A stretch of DNA of 64,000 nt from the NCBI GenBank assembly GCA_934085675.1, contig CAKOHH010000005.1, positions 1 to 64,000 of the forward strand, in the 5' to 3' direction. The notes under the pieces are model-generated. The model saw only the letters and a list, made by a program, of their open reading frames with translations, was not told the origin of the DNA and searched no databases. Shown here piece after piece: positions 25,667-34,959 of this stretch. The translations under genes were made by a program, and so were the position numbers. The stretch's first letter is position 1. Each line of letters opens with the position of its first letter. The stretch comes from an uncultured Bacilli bacterium (GTDB lineage Bacteria; Bacillota_I; Bacilli_A; RF39; UBA660).

Positions 25667-27040
25667 TTATGCAGCTTCTTTTTCTAAATAATTTTTAAAT
25701 CCATTAGCGATACCATTCGCGTAGCCATCTTTATTGTTTAAAATATTTTGTAAATCTTCTAAATTGTCTAAATAACCTAATTCTATTAAATAAGATTCTG
25801 CAGTTTTATTCGCATTATAATAAGGGTTTTTAGGATAATAGTAAGGGCCAACATTTTCGTATCTACCATCATTAGAAGCATGAGTAGAAATGCCACCAAC
25901 TTCTCTTAAATTATAATAATAAGGTGTGTCTGTCGTTTTATTACTTGGTTGAACATCATCTTCTAAAATTTCTTTTTCTGTAAATAATCTTTGATAAATG
26001 CCTTCGTCTACTTTGTTGGTGTATTTATAAGAAGGAGACGCATTCGCATCTTTAATAAGACTATCAACAATCGAAGTAGCTAAGGAAAGTTTGGTGTCAT
26101 TAGCAATGTAAACTTCAATTCCTTTTGCACTTGTTTGATTTCCTCCTGCCCCAGTGGAATTATGATGAATAGCAATATTATATTTTGAAGAAGTATCATT
26201 TGCCATCGTGGCACTGCCCATTGTCTCATAAATATTTACCAAATCATTTTTTGTTTCTCTTGTCATACTTACCTTATAACCTAGAGCGGTTAATTTATCT
26301 TTCAAGGCTAAAGATACATCTAAATTGAAATCACTTTCCTTATATAAAGTCATATTATAAGGACAATAATCTCCATAAGGATTTGTAATAATATTATTTT
26401 TAAAACATATTGTCATGCCAGGATCACTCGCATCATGTCCTGGGTCAATCGTGAAATCATAAACATCATCTGGTAAAGTTGTCTCAGTAATCTCAAACCT
26501 TAAAGTAGGTAGTTCTTCGTAAGTATTCCATTCAATTTTTATTTTGTTGTTTTTGGCATTTTTAGTTAAAGTATAATAAGTAAGATTATCGTAGTCTGTA
26601 TCATTTAAAACCGAATAATATTTGTCACCATTTTCTTCATCTTTTGTTTTGATAAGAAGATAATAAGTATCATTTGGTATATTTTCTAAATATAGTCCAT
26701 CGTTAATATAGTTGCTTAAGTAAAAAGAGTAGCCAGAATCATCTTTATCAAAAGTAGCTTTTAAATCTTTTTCTTCCTTGTCACTTTTTAAAATAAGTTT
26801 AATATCATTAACGTTTTCTTCTATAGTAATATTACCTGCAATATTCATATGTGTCCCGTAAATTACATATTTATTAATATTAGCATAAGTGCCAACTTGG
26901 ACGTTTTCTAAAAACGAAGCAATTTTTTTTCTTGTCAAAATTTTATAACCGCAAAATAAACCAAAAATCAAAATAGCCACGATAATAAGAGGAATAATGA
27001 CTTTTAAATTTTTCCTTTGGTTCCTGTTTATTTTTTTCAT
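25667..27040 (-). CDS. Membrane-anchored N-acetylmuramoyl-L-alanine amidase
   Basis: 457 aa. One TM segment (about 12-32), an unrecognised beta-rich region (about 40-190), then an Amidase_3 domain from DFTIDPGHDASDPG (about 196-209) to the C-terminus. Catalytic/zinc motifs include IAIHHNS and YLIELGYLDN (Glu). An insertion in the catalytic domain (KNNIITNPYGDYCPYN) separates the first His and the Glu ligand. Probably a cell-wall hydrolase; transcribed opposite to its neighbours. Confidence 0.83.
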   Translation of the reverse strand: MKKINRNQRKNLKVIIPLIIVAILIFGLFCGYKILTRKKIASFLENVQVGTYANINKYVIYGTHMNIAGNITIEENVNDIKLILKSDKEEKDLKATFDKDDSGYSFYLSNYINDGLYLENIPNDTYYLLIKTKDEENGDKYYSVLNDTDYDNLTYYTLTKNAKNNKIKIEWNTYEELPTLRFEITETTLPDDVYDFTIDPGHDASDPGMTICFKNNIITNPYGDYCPYNMTLYKESDFNLDVSLALKDKLTALGYKVSMTRETKNDLVNIYETMGSATMANDTSSKYNIAIHHNSTGAGGNQTSAKGIEVYIANDTKLSLATSIVDSLIKDANASPSYKYTNKVDEGIYQRLFTEKEILEDDVQPSNKTTDTPYYYNLREVGGISTHASNDGRYENVGPYYYPKNPYYNANKTAESYLIELGYLDNLEDLQNILNNKDGYANGIANGFKNYLEKEAA

Positions 27041-27114
27041 AAATCCTACTTTCTATGGTAAAATTATAGCAAAGTTTATGAAAGAACTCAATATTAGAAA
27101 AGGTGGGAAAATCT

Positions 27115-28176
27115 TTGAAAACAGTTTTTGATTATATTGAATTTTATGGCGATATTTCCTTTTTAGATTATGAATTTAATGATGTTGATGCCCTTGTTTT
27201 TGCCTTATTAAGTTATGTGAAATTAGAAGGAATTGTTCCTAAAGAAAAAGGAAAAAGCATAACGATTAAAGAGGCCAGTACTAAATTTTTAGATAAATAT
27301 AGTGAAAAAGATTTTAAAAAAGAAGATTGGTTGTTTCCTAATTCCTATAAATTAATGCTCATGCTACAAATCGCTAAAAGATATCAAAATATTAGACTTT
27401 CTCATTTGGTACTAGAGGCTAATGAATTTTCTCAATTCGGAGCTTTAACGATTAGAACACCTTTTGTGACTTACATTTCTTTTGAAGGAACGGATAGTCA
27501 TGTCGTTGGTTGGAAAGAAGATTTTGAATTAATTTATAAATTCCCGGTGGAGGCTCAGTTAAGAGCTAAGCGCTATTTAGAGGAAACACTTAATTTTTTT
27601 GACCGTAATGTCTATGTTGGTGGACATAGCAAAGGTGGAAATTTGGCCATGTATGCTTATATGTATGCGAAAGAAGCGGTTAAAAAGAAAATCAAAAAAG
27701 TATGTAATTTTGATGGACCTGGTTTTTTAAAAGAGGTTGTAAATTCTTCTTTATATGAAGAAATGCAAAACAAGCTTTTAATGGTTGTTCCAGAAGAAAG
27801 TGTTGTTGGTATGATTTTGGAACATAAAAATTATATGGTTGTCAAAAGTAATGCTAAAAATATTATGCAGCATAATGGATATAGTTGGGAATGTTTTGGA
27901 GGCTTCTTAGTACCGGCTACTTTATCTAAAAAAAGTAAAAAATTAGAGAGCAACTTACAAGAATATTTAGATGGTATGAGTATGGAGGAAAAGAAAAATT
28001 TTGTTCTTACTTTTTTTGCTATTTTTGAAAAAATGAACATTCAAAATGTTTTGGAATTAAAAGAACTTAAATTAGCTATGCTTCTTAAAATAATGAAAGA
28101 ACTTACGAATATTCCAAGTAGTACTAAAAGAAACTTGGTGGCAATTTTAAGAATGTTAATAACTGGTATGAATTAA
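27115..28176 (+). CDS. Mbeg1-like/DUF2974 alpha/beta hydrolase
   Basis: 353 aa from TTG 27115, 7 nt after AGGTGGG (a GTG at 27103 lies in the ribosome-binding site). The family N-terminus KTVFDYIEFYGDISF is present and the lipase-type nucleophile elbow is GHSKGG (170-175, Ser172), preceded by FVTYISFEGTDS and followed by KVCNFDGPGF. Probably a cytosolic serine hydrolase of unknown substrate. Confidence 0.82.
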   Translation: MKTVFDYIEFYGDISFLDYEFNDVDALVFALLSYVKLEGIVPKEKGKSITIKEASTKFLDKYSEKDFKKEDWLFPNSYKLMLMLQIAKRYQNIRLSHLVLEANEFSQFGALTIRTPFVTYISFEGTDSHVVGWKEDFELIYKFPVEAQLRAKRYLEETLNFFDRNVYVGGHSKGGNLAMYAYMYAKEAVKKKIKKVCNFDGPGFLKEVVNSSLYEEMQNKLLMVVPEESVVGMILEHKNYMVVKSNAKNIMQHNGYSWECFGGFLVPATLSKKSKKLESNLQEYLDGMSMEEKKNFVLTFFAIFEKMNIQNVLELKELKLAMLLKIMKELTNIPSSTKRNLVAILRMLITGMN

Positions 28177-28439
28177 GTATAAGTGGCATTTTATATGTTT
28201 GGCAGGGATGTAAAAGAATATATTTAAATACTTTTCTTTGAAGAAAATTGCATAAAATACATTTAGTTTTGTTGATAGTAAATATTGATTTCATAAAGCA
28301 AGGATGAATTTGTATAATTGATTGCAAAATGAGACCCTAATCTATAGAATCTAATTTTCTTTTTAGAAAATTTAAAAAGCTATTTCTTAAAAGTGTGATA
28401 CTTTTCTTTCTAAGGCTTTAAAATCGCAAAAATTTGTTA

Positions 28440-28468
28440 TTTACATTCCCAAAATATAATGCTACAAT
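28440..28468 (+). promoter_or_regulatory. Promoter of rpsF-ssb-rpsR
   Basis: TTTACA (28440-28445), 17-bp spacer, TACAAT (28463-28468). Start near 28475. Confidence 0.65.
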
Positions 28469-28474
28469 AACTTA

Positions 28475-28541
28475 CGAGTAAGCGATTACTCCTTGCTTTT
28501 TTTTAGTGAAAAAGCCATTAGACCATAAGGAGGTGTAGAAA
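28475..28541 (+). promoter_or_regulatory. rpsF leader with attenuator-like hairpin (possible S6:S18 element)
   Basis: Immediately after the promoter is a GAGTAA-GCGA-TTACTC stem-loop, then CTTGC and eight Ts, which may work as a transcription attenuator. S6:S18-responsive leaders are known upstream of rpsF in many bacteria. I could not confirm the consensus fold. Confidence 0.4.
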
Positions 28542-28832
28542 ATGAACAAATATGAAATCATGTTTATTGTTAAATCTACTATGGAAAGCGCAGATGTTAA
28601 AAAATGTGCTGAAACTTTTAAAAAACTTGTAGAATCTTTAAAAGGAAAAGTAGTAGAATACAAAGAACTTGGTAGCAAAAAACTTGCTTATCCTATTAAT
28701 AAAGAATTAAACGGATATTATTTTGTTATGCAAGTTGAAGCTGACAAAGATATCATTAATGAATTTGACCGTAAAATTCGTTTAGATGAAAATGTTTTAA
28801 GACATTTAATTATTCGTTTAGATGAGGAGTAA
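28542..28832 (+). CDS. rpsF: 30S ribosomal protein S6
   Basis: 96 aa with NKYEIMFIVKSTME, ELGSKKLAYPINKELNGYYF and the C-terminal LRHLIIRLDEE. GGAGG site. First gene of the conserved rpsF-ssb-rpsR operon. Confidence 0.97.
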   Translation: MNKYEIMFIVKSTMESADVKKCAETFKKLVESLKGKVVEYKELGSKKLAYPINKELNGYYFVMQVEADKDIINEFDRKIRLDENVLRHLIIRLDEE

Positions 28833-28837
28833 GAGAT

Positions 28838-29320
28838 ATGAATAAGGTTATTTTAATTGGAAGACTTGCTAGAGATCCTGAGATGAGAACAACAAGTTCA
28901 GGTGTTTCTGTCACTAGATTTACAGTTGCTGTTACAAGACAATTTACAGGACAAGGAACACAACCACAAACTGATTTTATTAGTTGTATTGCATGGCGTA
29001 GACAAGCTGAAAATATTGCCAAATATTGTACTAAAGGCTCTCAAGTTGCTGTTGATGGAAGAATCCAAACAGGTAGCTATGATGGTCAAGATGGCCAAAG
29101 ACATTATACAACAGACATTGTTGCGGATAATGTTACTTTTTTAGGCAGTCGTAATACTGGTGATACTTCATCAAGCTATGGCCAATCTAATGCAAGTTAT
29201 CAAGATGAAATGCCTTCATATAATGAACCTCAAGGAATGCCATCAAACGATGTAAGCACAGATCCATTTAAAGATTTTGGAGAAGAAGTAGCTTTGTCTG
29301 ATGATGACTTACCATTCTAG
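28838..29320 (+). CDS. ssb: Single-stranded DNA-binding protein
   Basis: 160 aa. OB-fold at residues 1-110 (MNKVILIGRLARDPEMRTT, WRRQAENIAKYC), a Ser/Gln-rich linker, and the acidic C-terminal tip DDDLPF that binds partner proteins. Chromosomal copy between rpsF and rpsR; a second, divergent ssb begins at 63858. Confidence 0.97.
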   Translation: MNKVILIGRLARDPEMRTTSSGVSVTRFTVAVTRQFTGQGTQPQTDFISCIAWRRQAENIAKYCTKGSQVAVDGRIQTGSYDGQDGQRHYTTDIVADNVTFLGSRNTGDTSSSYGQSNASYQDEMPSYNEPQGMPSNDVSTDPFKDFGEEVALSDDDLPF

Positions 29321-29337
29321 GAAAGGAGAGTTTATTT

Positions 29338-29553
29338 ATGGCAGAATTTAGAAGAAAAAAGAAAAAAATTTGTCAAATGTGTGCTGGTAAAAGTGTTGAT
29401 TACAAAGATGTTATGATTATTAACAAATATATTAGTGATAAAGGAAAAATTTTACCAAGACGTATGACTGGTGCTTGTGCTAAACACCAAAGACATATCG
29501 CTGAACAAATTAAATATGCAAGATTTATGGCTTTAATACCATACGTTAAATAA
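29338..29553 (+). CDS. rpsR: 30S ribosomal protein S18
   Basis: 71 aa, with the N-terminal KKKICQMCAGK, YISDKGKILPRRMTG and HQRHIAEQIKYARFMALIPY motifs. It retains a Cys pair (CQMC) seen in zinc-binding versions of S18, though the full four-Cys set is not present. Confidence 0.96.
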   Translation: MAEFRRKKKKICQMCAGKSVDYKDVMIINKYISDKGKILPRRMTGACAKHQRHIAEQIKYARFMALIPYVK

Positions 29554-29583
29554 AACATTTCTGAAAGTGAAATGTTTTTTTTT
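29554..29583 (+). terminator. Terminator after rpsR
   Basis: AACATTTC/GAAATGTT stem with a 7-nt loop and ten Ts. Confidence 0.85.
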
Positions 29584-29631
29584 AACACAATTAATGTTAT
29601 AATATGAAAGCAAAAGAAAGCGGTGATAAAA

Positions 29632-30072
29632 ATGAAAGTAATCTTATTACAAGATGTCAAAGGACAAGGAAAGAAAAATGATGTGATTAATGTTAGTGAT
29701 GGCTATGGAACTAACTACTTAATCAAAAGAGGTTTAGCCGTATTAGAAACTAAAAAAAGTAAGGAACTTTTAGATCAAAGTTTATTAGAACAACATTTAG
29801 AGGAAGAGGAAAAAATAGCAGAATGTAAAAAAATAGCTGCAGAATTAAAAAATAAAAAAATGAAATTCCAAGTTAAAACAGGTAAAGAAGACCGTGTTTT
29901 TGGAATGATATCTACAAAACAAATTAGTGATGAATTTAAAAAAATGGGATACAACATTGATAAAAAGTGTATTAAATTAGATCATCCTTTAGATTCACTT
30001 GGTGTTCATGAAGTAACTATTGAACTCCATAAAAAAGTAGTTATTAAGTATTCTATAACTCTTACAAAATAA
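29632..30072 (+). CDS. rplI: 50S ribosomal protein L9
   Basis: 146 aa with the diagnostic MKVILLQDVKGQGKKNDVIN and GYGTNYLIKRGLA, followed by the long helix and C-terminal domain KEDRVFGMISTKQI. ATG 29632 preferred over GTG 29623, which is in the GGTGAT ribosome-binding site. A TATAAT at 29599-29604 may be its -10. Followed by dnaC as in many Bacillota. Confidence 0.95.
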   Translation: MKVILLQDVKGQGKKNDVINVSDGYGTNYLIKRGLAVLETKKSKELLDQSLLEQHLEEEEKIAECKKIAAELKNKKMKFQVKTGKEDRVFGMISTKQISDEFKKMGYNIDKKCIKLDHPLDSLGVHEVTIELHKKVVIKYSITLTK

Positions 30073-30092
30073 AAAAGAAAGGAAGTGTTTTT

Positions 30093-31445
30093 ATGGCTAC
30101 AAGAAATATGCCCCAAAATATTGAAGCAGAAATGAGTGTTCTAGGTGTCCCATTTCTTAATCCATATGCTATGGAAAAAATAACAGAAAATTTAACCGAA
30201 GATATGTTTTTTGTAGACGCACATAGGAAAATATATAATGCTCTTGTTAGCCTTTATAAAGAAAACGTTCCTATTGATATTACAACAGTAAAAAATGAAC
30301 TGGATAAACAAAAAAACTTAAATGCTATTGGAGGTATAGACTATTTAAGTGAAGTCATTGATTCTGTAGCTACAAGTGGCAATTTAGATTATTATATTGA
30401 AATAGTCAAAGAAAAAGCAACAAGAAGAAAACTAATTGATACTGCGACAGATATTATCACAAATGCTTATAATGAAGAAGATGATTTGACTAAACTTTTA
30501 GACCAATCAGAGCAAAAATTAACACAAGTAGCAAGAGCTCGTAAAACAAGTGAGTTTAAACCTATTTCAGTTGCTTTACATGAAGCTCATGAAAACTTAG
30601 AAAGACTAAGTCAAAACAAAACGGCTGTAACAGGTGTTCCAAGTGGTTTTCCTGATTTAGACCGGGCTACCTCTGGTTTCCATGAGGGTGAACTTATTAT
30701 TTTAGCAGCTCGTCCAGGTATGGGAAAAACGGCTTTTGCTCTTAATATCGCGACAAATGCTGCTATGAAAATTGATAAAAATGTTGCCATCTTTAACTTA
30801 GAAATGAGTGCGGAACAACTCGTTAATCGTATGATAAGTGCTGTTGGGCAAATCGAAGGTGAAAAACTAAAAACCGGTATGTTAAATGACAATGATTGGA
30901 AAAGATATACAGAAGCTATGAGTGAACTTGCGGATACTAATATTTATATCGAAGATGACGCGAGTGTTACCTCTTCGGAAATCAAAGCCAAATGTCGTCG
31001 TCTTGCTGCCAGTCCAAAAGGATTAGGACTAGTCGTTATTGACTACTTACAGTTAGTTACGACAGGCGGTCGGGTTGAATCAAGACAAGTCGAGGTATCT
31101 GAAATTTCTCGTGCCTTTAAAACAATGGCTATGGAACTTAAAGTGCCTGTTATTGCTTTAGCGCAGCTTTCCAGAAATGCTGAAAGAAGAGAATCCAACC
31201 AACCAAGACTTGCTGACTTACGTGAATCAGGTTCTATTGAACAAGATGCCGATCTTGTAATGTTTTTAAATCGTCAAGATTATTTTGAAAATAAAACTGC
31301 AGATAACAAACAGACTATTGTTCCTGTTGATGTTATCATTGCGAAACATCGTCGTGGTAGCACTGGTTTATTTCAAATTTTATTTGAGCTTAATAAAAGC
31401 TGTTTCAAACCATATTCTCCTATTGATGAAAATTCATTTAGTTAA
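30093..31445 (+). CDS. dnaC: Replicative DNA helicase (DnaB/DnaC)
   Basis: Hexameric RecA-fold helicase, called DnaC in B. subtilis. The N-terminal domain starts PQNIEAEMSVLGVPF; the C-terminal motor has Walker A RPGMGKTA (about 207-214), the strand VVIDYLQLV (Walker B), and IALAQLSRNAERR and IEQDADLVMFL motifs. 450 aa, normal length. Usual leucine/Gly at 'SVLG' position followed by VPFLN replaces the common GS/GALL start. Confidence 0.96.
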   Translation: MATRNMPQNIEAEMSVLGVPFLNPYAMEKITENLTEDMFFVDAHRKIYNALVSLYKENVPIDITTVKNELDKQKNLNAIGGIDYLSEVIDSVATSGNLDYYIEIVKEKATRRKLIDTATDIITNAYNEEDDLTKLLDQSEQKLTQVARARKTSEFKPISVALHEAHENLERLSQNKTAVTGVPSGFPDLDRATSGFHEGELIILAARPGMGKTAFALNIATNAAMKIDKNVAIFNLEMSAEQLVNRMISAVGQIEGEKLKTGMLNDNDWKRYTEAMSELADTNIYIEDDASVTSSEIKAKCRRLAASPKGLGLVVIDYLQLVTTGGRVESRQVEVSEISRAFKTMAMELKVPVIALAQLSRNAERRESNQPRLADLRESGSIEQDADLVMFLNRQDYFENKTADNKQTIVPVDVIIAKHRRGSTGLFQILFELNKSCFKPYSPIDENSFS

Positions 31446-31454
31446 TCATTTACT

Positions 31455-31483
31455 TTGTAAAGTATCAAAAAATATGTTAGTAT
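31455..31483 (+). promoter_or_regulatory. Promoter of the M23-walJ-rlmH operon
   Basis: TTGTAA, 17-bp spacer, TAGTAT (31478-31483) after dnaC. It excludes ATG 31482 as a translation start and supports ATG 31515. Confidence 0.6.
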
Positions 31484-31514
31484 GAAACTAAGATATAAAA
31501 AGGAAGGTATCATT

Positions 31515-33050
31515 ATGCAAAGAAAGAAAGTTGCTGTTATAATTCTTAGCATTCTTACATTGTTAATAGTTGTAACAACAAGTTTAAATCATAAAAATGT
31601 CAACCCACAAAGTGTATATCAAGTTTATTTAGATGGTGAGGTCATCGGTCTTGTTAAAGATAAAGATGAACTTTTAAATTTGATTAATGATGAACAACAA
31701 GACATTAAAGATAAATATAAAGTTAATGAAGTTTATCCACCTAACGGGTTTAATATTGAAGAATATATTACTTATGATGATAATATTACTTCAGCAAATA
31801 ATGTATATAAAAAAATTCAAGAAAAAAGTGACTTTACTATCAAAGGTTATGTTATTACCATTACCAGAGCTAAAACAGAGTCAGAAGCTGAGAAAGTCAC
31901 TAAAATTTATGTCTTAGATGACAAAATATATTACGAAGCCGAACAAAACTTTATTCATGCTTTTGTTGATGAAGGTACTTACAATGCTTATATTACTAAT
32001 ACTCAAAGTGAAATTAAAGATGTTGGCTCAATTATTAAACATATGGAATTTGGCGAAACAGTTACTGTAAAGCAAGTTAATATTTCTACAAAAGAAAAAA
32101 TATTTACTGATGCCGATGAACTTACCCAATATCTTTTATATGGAAAGACAGATGCAACTTCAACTTACACCGTAAAAAAAGGAGACACTTTGGCTTCAAT
32201 TGCTAGTGCTAGTAAATTAAATGTTCAAGAACTTATCATTGCAAATCCTAAATTTAGAAGTTCTAATGCTATCTTAGCAATCGGAGACAAAGTAAAAAAT
32301 AGTTTAATTGATCCGATTTTAACTTTATATGAAGAAGTAAGAGTAACTGAGGATATTGAACAAGCTTATACCAAGAAAACCGTAACGGATAACACCATGG
32401 CTTATAATACCACTAAGGTAACCCAAACAGGTATTACTGGTTTAGAACGTGTTACTCAAGAAATAAGAATTATCAATGGTGAAAGAGCGCAAGACTCAAA
32501 TGTTATTTCAAGTGTAACGATTCGTCAGTCAGTGGATGAGATTACCTCAGTTGGACCAAAATATACGCCAATAACGACATGGGGTTCTCAAGGAAAAAGC
32601 AATTCTGTTATCAACACAGGATTATCTTGGTCATGGCCAACGAAAACACCTTATATTATTACAACCGATTATGAATATCGTTGGGGTTCTTTCCATGACG
32701 CCTTAGATATCTCTGGTACTGGTTTTGGCTCACCAATTTATGCCGCCCGTGCTGGTGAGGTTGTCGAAGTTTATACCTCATGTGCTAACTATGGCTGGTA
32801 TGGCAGTATGTGTGGGGGCTCTTATGGAAACCATATTATTATTCGTCATGATAATAATTACTATACAATGTACGCCCATTTAAAAAGCGATTTATTAGTC
32901 TCAGTTGGTTCTCACGTTTCACAAGGACAACAAATTGGCTACATGGGTAGTAGTGGTTCATCTACCGGAACCCATCTTCACTTTGGTTTCTCAGTAGGTT
33001 ATCCACATCATGGAGGAACATGGTATAGTCCATGGAGTTTGTACCGATGA
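31515..33050 (+). CDS. Cell-wall M23 endopeptidase with LysM and G5 domains
   Basis: 511 aa. One N-terminal TM segment (about 6-24), an unassigned region (25-210), a LysM module (YTVKKGDTLASIA..., about 216-262), a G5 domain (about 275-350), and a C-terminal M23 LytM domain with FHDALDISG (first zinc ligands), HLHFG and a YAHL motif. Predicted zinc DD-/LD-endopeptidase or amidase activator tethered outside the membrane. Its last codons overlap walJ by 4 nt. Confidence 0.88.
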   Translation: MQRKKVAVIILSILTLLIVVTTSLNHKNVNPQSVYQVYLDGEVIGLVKDKDELLNLINDEQQDIKDKYKVNEVYPPNGFNIEEYITYDDNITSANNVYKKIQEKSDFTIKGYVITITRAKTESEAEKVTKIYVLDDKIYYEAEQNFIHAFVDEGTYNAYITNTQSEIKDVGSIIKHMEFGETVTVKQVNISTKEKIFTDADELTQYLLYGKTDATSTYTVKKGDTLASIASASKLNVQELIIANPKFRSSNAILAIGDKVKNSLIDPILTLYEEVRVTEDIEQAYTKKTVTDNTMAYNTTKVTQTGITGLERVTQEIRIINGERAQDSNVISSVTIRQSVDEITSVGPKYTPITTWGSQGKSNSVINTGLSWSWPTKTPYIITTDYEYRWGSFHDALDISGTGFGSPIYAARAGEVVEVYTSCANYGWYGSMCGGSYGNHIIIRHDNNYYTMYAHLKSDLLVSVGSHVSQGQQIGYMGSSGSSTGTHLHFGFSVGYPHHGGTWYSPWSLYR

Positions 33051-33829
33051 AGGCATATGTATTGGCAAGTGGGAGTGAAGGTAATTCTACCTTCTTTTCT
33101 CATAATAACTGTAATATTTTAATTGATATTGGTAAAAATGCAAAATACATCAGTGAACACTTAAAAGAAATTAATGTCGAACCAGCAAAAATAGATGCCA
33201 TCTTAATAAGTCATACTCATGATGACCATGTGACAGCTTTGAAAGTATTTTTAAAGAAAAATCATCCTAAAGTTTATATTACTGAAAAAATGTACTATGA
33301 CTTAGAATACTTAAAAGACTATGATAATTTAGTTATTTATGATGATGATTTTTACATTGGTAACATTAAGGTGACTACGATAAAAACAAGTCACGATGTA
33401 TCAGATTCTAGAAATTTCCTTCTTTCTTGGGATAATGAATCTTTAGTTTATTTAACTGACACCGGTTACTTAAATCGAAAATACTTTAGTCTTTTGGAAA
33501 ATGCCAGTTTTTATCTTATTGAAAGCAACCATGATATAGAAATGCTTTTAAATGGACCTTATCCTAAATGGTTAAAAGAAAGAGTTTTAGGCACTTCGGG
33601 ACACTTATCAAATAAAGATAGTAGTTTCTATTTAACAAAATTAGTAGGAGAAAAAACTAAAAAAATAGTCCTTATGCATTTATCACATACTAATAATACC
33701 GAAGAAAAAGCTTTAGAAACTTTAGAAGAAACATTTAAAGAATACGAAAAAGAATTGCCACCTACCATTTGTGCTAAACAAAATTTTATCACGGAGGTTT
33801 TTGATGATAAAAATATTATGTCTCGGTAA
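33047..33829 (+). CDS. walJ: MBL-fold exonuclease WalJ (YycJ)
   Basis: Metallo-beta-lactamase fold protein, YycJ/WalJ family, with N-terminal YVLASGSEGNSTFF and the metal motif HTHDDH (residues 56-61), LTDTGYL and LSHTNNTEE. 260 aa. Start ATG 33047 with GGAG 9 nt upstream overlaps the preceding stop codon. WalRK genes are not adjacent, although in B. subtilis walJ ends the walRKHIJ operon. Confidence 0.9.
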   Translation: MKAYVLASGSEGNSTFFSHNNCNILIDIGKNAKYISEHLKEINVEPAKIDAILISHTHDDHVTALKVFLKKNHPKVYITEKMYYDLEYLKDYDNLVIYDDDFYIGNIKVTTIKTSHDVSDSRNFLLSWDNESLVYLTDTGYLNRKYFSLLENASFYLIESNHDIEMLLNGPYPKWLKERVLGTSGHLSNKDSSFYLTKLVGEKTKKIVLMHLSHTNNTEEKALETLEETFKEYEKELPPTICAKQNFITEVFDDKNIMSR

Positions 33830-34241
33830 AATAAAAGAACCTTATTTAAATGCTTTAATTGCTGATTATCAAAAAAGAATTTCCAAGTATCACCCTTTAG
33901 AAATTATTGAATTAAAAGATACGGGAAATATCGAAGAAGAAAAAAGAAGTCTTTTAAAACATATAAGTTCCAAAGATTATATCATTACTTTAGAAATAGA
34001 AGGTGAAAAACTAACAAGTGAAGCCTTTGCTTCTAAAATAGAAAAAACTTTTATCTATTACCCTAATATTACTTTTGTTATTGGAAGTTCTTTAGGACTT
34101 CATCCAGATATCAAAAAAATAAGCAATTTTGCTCTTTCTTTTTCTTCATTAACTTTTCCTCATGGTCTTTTTCGAGGAATATTATTAGAACAAATTTATC
34201 GGGCATTTAAGATAATAAATCACGAAACATATCATAAGTAG
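33804..34241 (+). CDS. rlmH: 23S rRNA pseudouridine1915 N3-methyltransferase
   Basis: SPOUT methyltransferase with N-terminal IKILCLGKIKEPYL, KYHPLEIIELKD, and the C-terminal knot FVIGSSLGLHPDI ... LTFPHGLFRGILLEQIYRA. 145 aa; ATG 33804 after GGAGG, overlapping walJ by 26 nt. The usual ...GG in FVIGG is GS here. Confidence 0.93.
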   Translation: MIKILCLGKIKEPYLNALIADYQKRISKYHPLEIIELKDTGNIEEEKRSLLKHISSKDYIITLEIEGEKLTSEAFASKIEKTFIYYPNITFVIGSSLGLHPDIKKISNFALSFSSLTFPHGLFRGILLEQIYRAFKIINHETYHK

Positions 34242-34254
34242 GAAGGATGATAAA

Positions 34255-34920
34255 ATGATAGGTAACGATTGGGATGAAAAATTAAAATTAATTGAAGAAA
34301 GTGAAGGATTCAAAAACTTTATGAGTTTAGTGGATTATGAATATATATGTAAAACCATTTATCCACCTCGTAACTATATTTTTAATGCTTTAAAATTAAC
34401 TCCTTACAAAGATGTCAGAGTAGTTATTATGGGTCAAGATCCATATCATGGTGAAAATGAAGCTCATGGTCTTTCTTTCTCTGTCCAAAAAGGAATAAAA
34501 ATTCCTCCCTCACTTCAAAATATTTATAAAGAACTTTATAATGATTTAGGAATACCACCTCAAAAAGATGGTGACCTTACAGGTTGGGCAAAAGAAGGTG
34601 TATTACTTTTAAATGCTGTCTTAACCGTAGAAAAAGATAAACCTGCTTCCCATCGAAATTTAGGCTGGGAAAGACTAACGGATTACATTATTGAACTTGT
34701 TAATCAAAAAGAAGAACCAGTGGTATTCATTTTATGGGGAAATTTTGCAAGAGAAAAGAAAAAATTTATTACTAATCCTATTCACTGCATTATTGAATCT
34801 CCCCATCCGAGTCCTTTCGCGGCTAGAACGGGTTTCTTTGGAAGTCATCCTTTTTCCAGAACTAACGAATTTTTGAAAAGTAAAGGTCTTAAAGAAATTA
34901 ACTGGGCTCGTCATGAGTAA
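34255..34920 (+). CDS. ung: Uracil-DNA glycosylase
   Basis: Family 1 UDG that removes uracil from DNA. GQDPYHGENEAHGLSFSV (residues 60-77) contains catalytic Asp62; the Leu loop HPSPFAARTGFFGSHPFS provides His. 221 aa, typical. Follows rlmH by 13 nt. Confidence 0.96.
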   Translation: MIGNDWDEKLKLIEESEGFKNFMSLVDYEYICKTIYPPRNYIFNALKLTPYKDVRVVIMGQDPYHGENEAHGLSFSVQKGIKIPPSLQNIYKELYNDLGIPPQKDGDLTGWAKEGVLLLNAVLTVEKDKPASHRNLGWERLTDYIIELVNQKEEPVVFILWGNFAREKKKFITNPIHCIIESPHPSPFAARTGFFGSHPFSRTNEFLKSKGLKEINWARHE

Positions 34921-34922
34921 AG

Positions 34923-34959
34923 AAAAAGAATTAATGAATCCATCACTAATTCTTTTTTT
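34923..34959. terminator. Bidirectional terminator between ung and the DUF308 gene
   Basis: AAAAAGAATTA/TAATTCTTTTT stem with T runs on both sides, serving both convergent genes. It overlaps the last bases of the minus-strand gene. Confidence 0.8.

Larger units (their letters stand above)
28177..28541. other. Non-coding gap before rpsF with S6 leader region
   Basis: 365 bp without a supported gene. It holds two short hairpins (AATTTTCT/AGAAAATT near 28351-28370 and AAAAGT/ACTTTT near 28389-28405), the rpsF promoter, and a leader (28475-28541) containing GAGTAA-GCGA-TTACTC and a following T run, then GCCATTAGACCATAAGGAGGTG-like leader sequence. The rest is AT-rich and unrecognised. Confidence 0.6.

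Noticed and set aside
29400..29660. Minus-strand membrane-like frame opposite rpsR
   Set aside because: Hydrophobic translation is a side effect of the AT-rich antisense of rpsR, with no promoter or start context.
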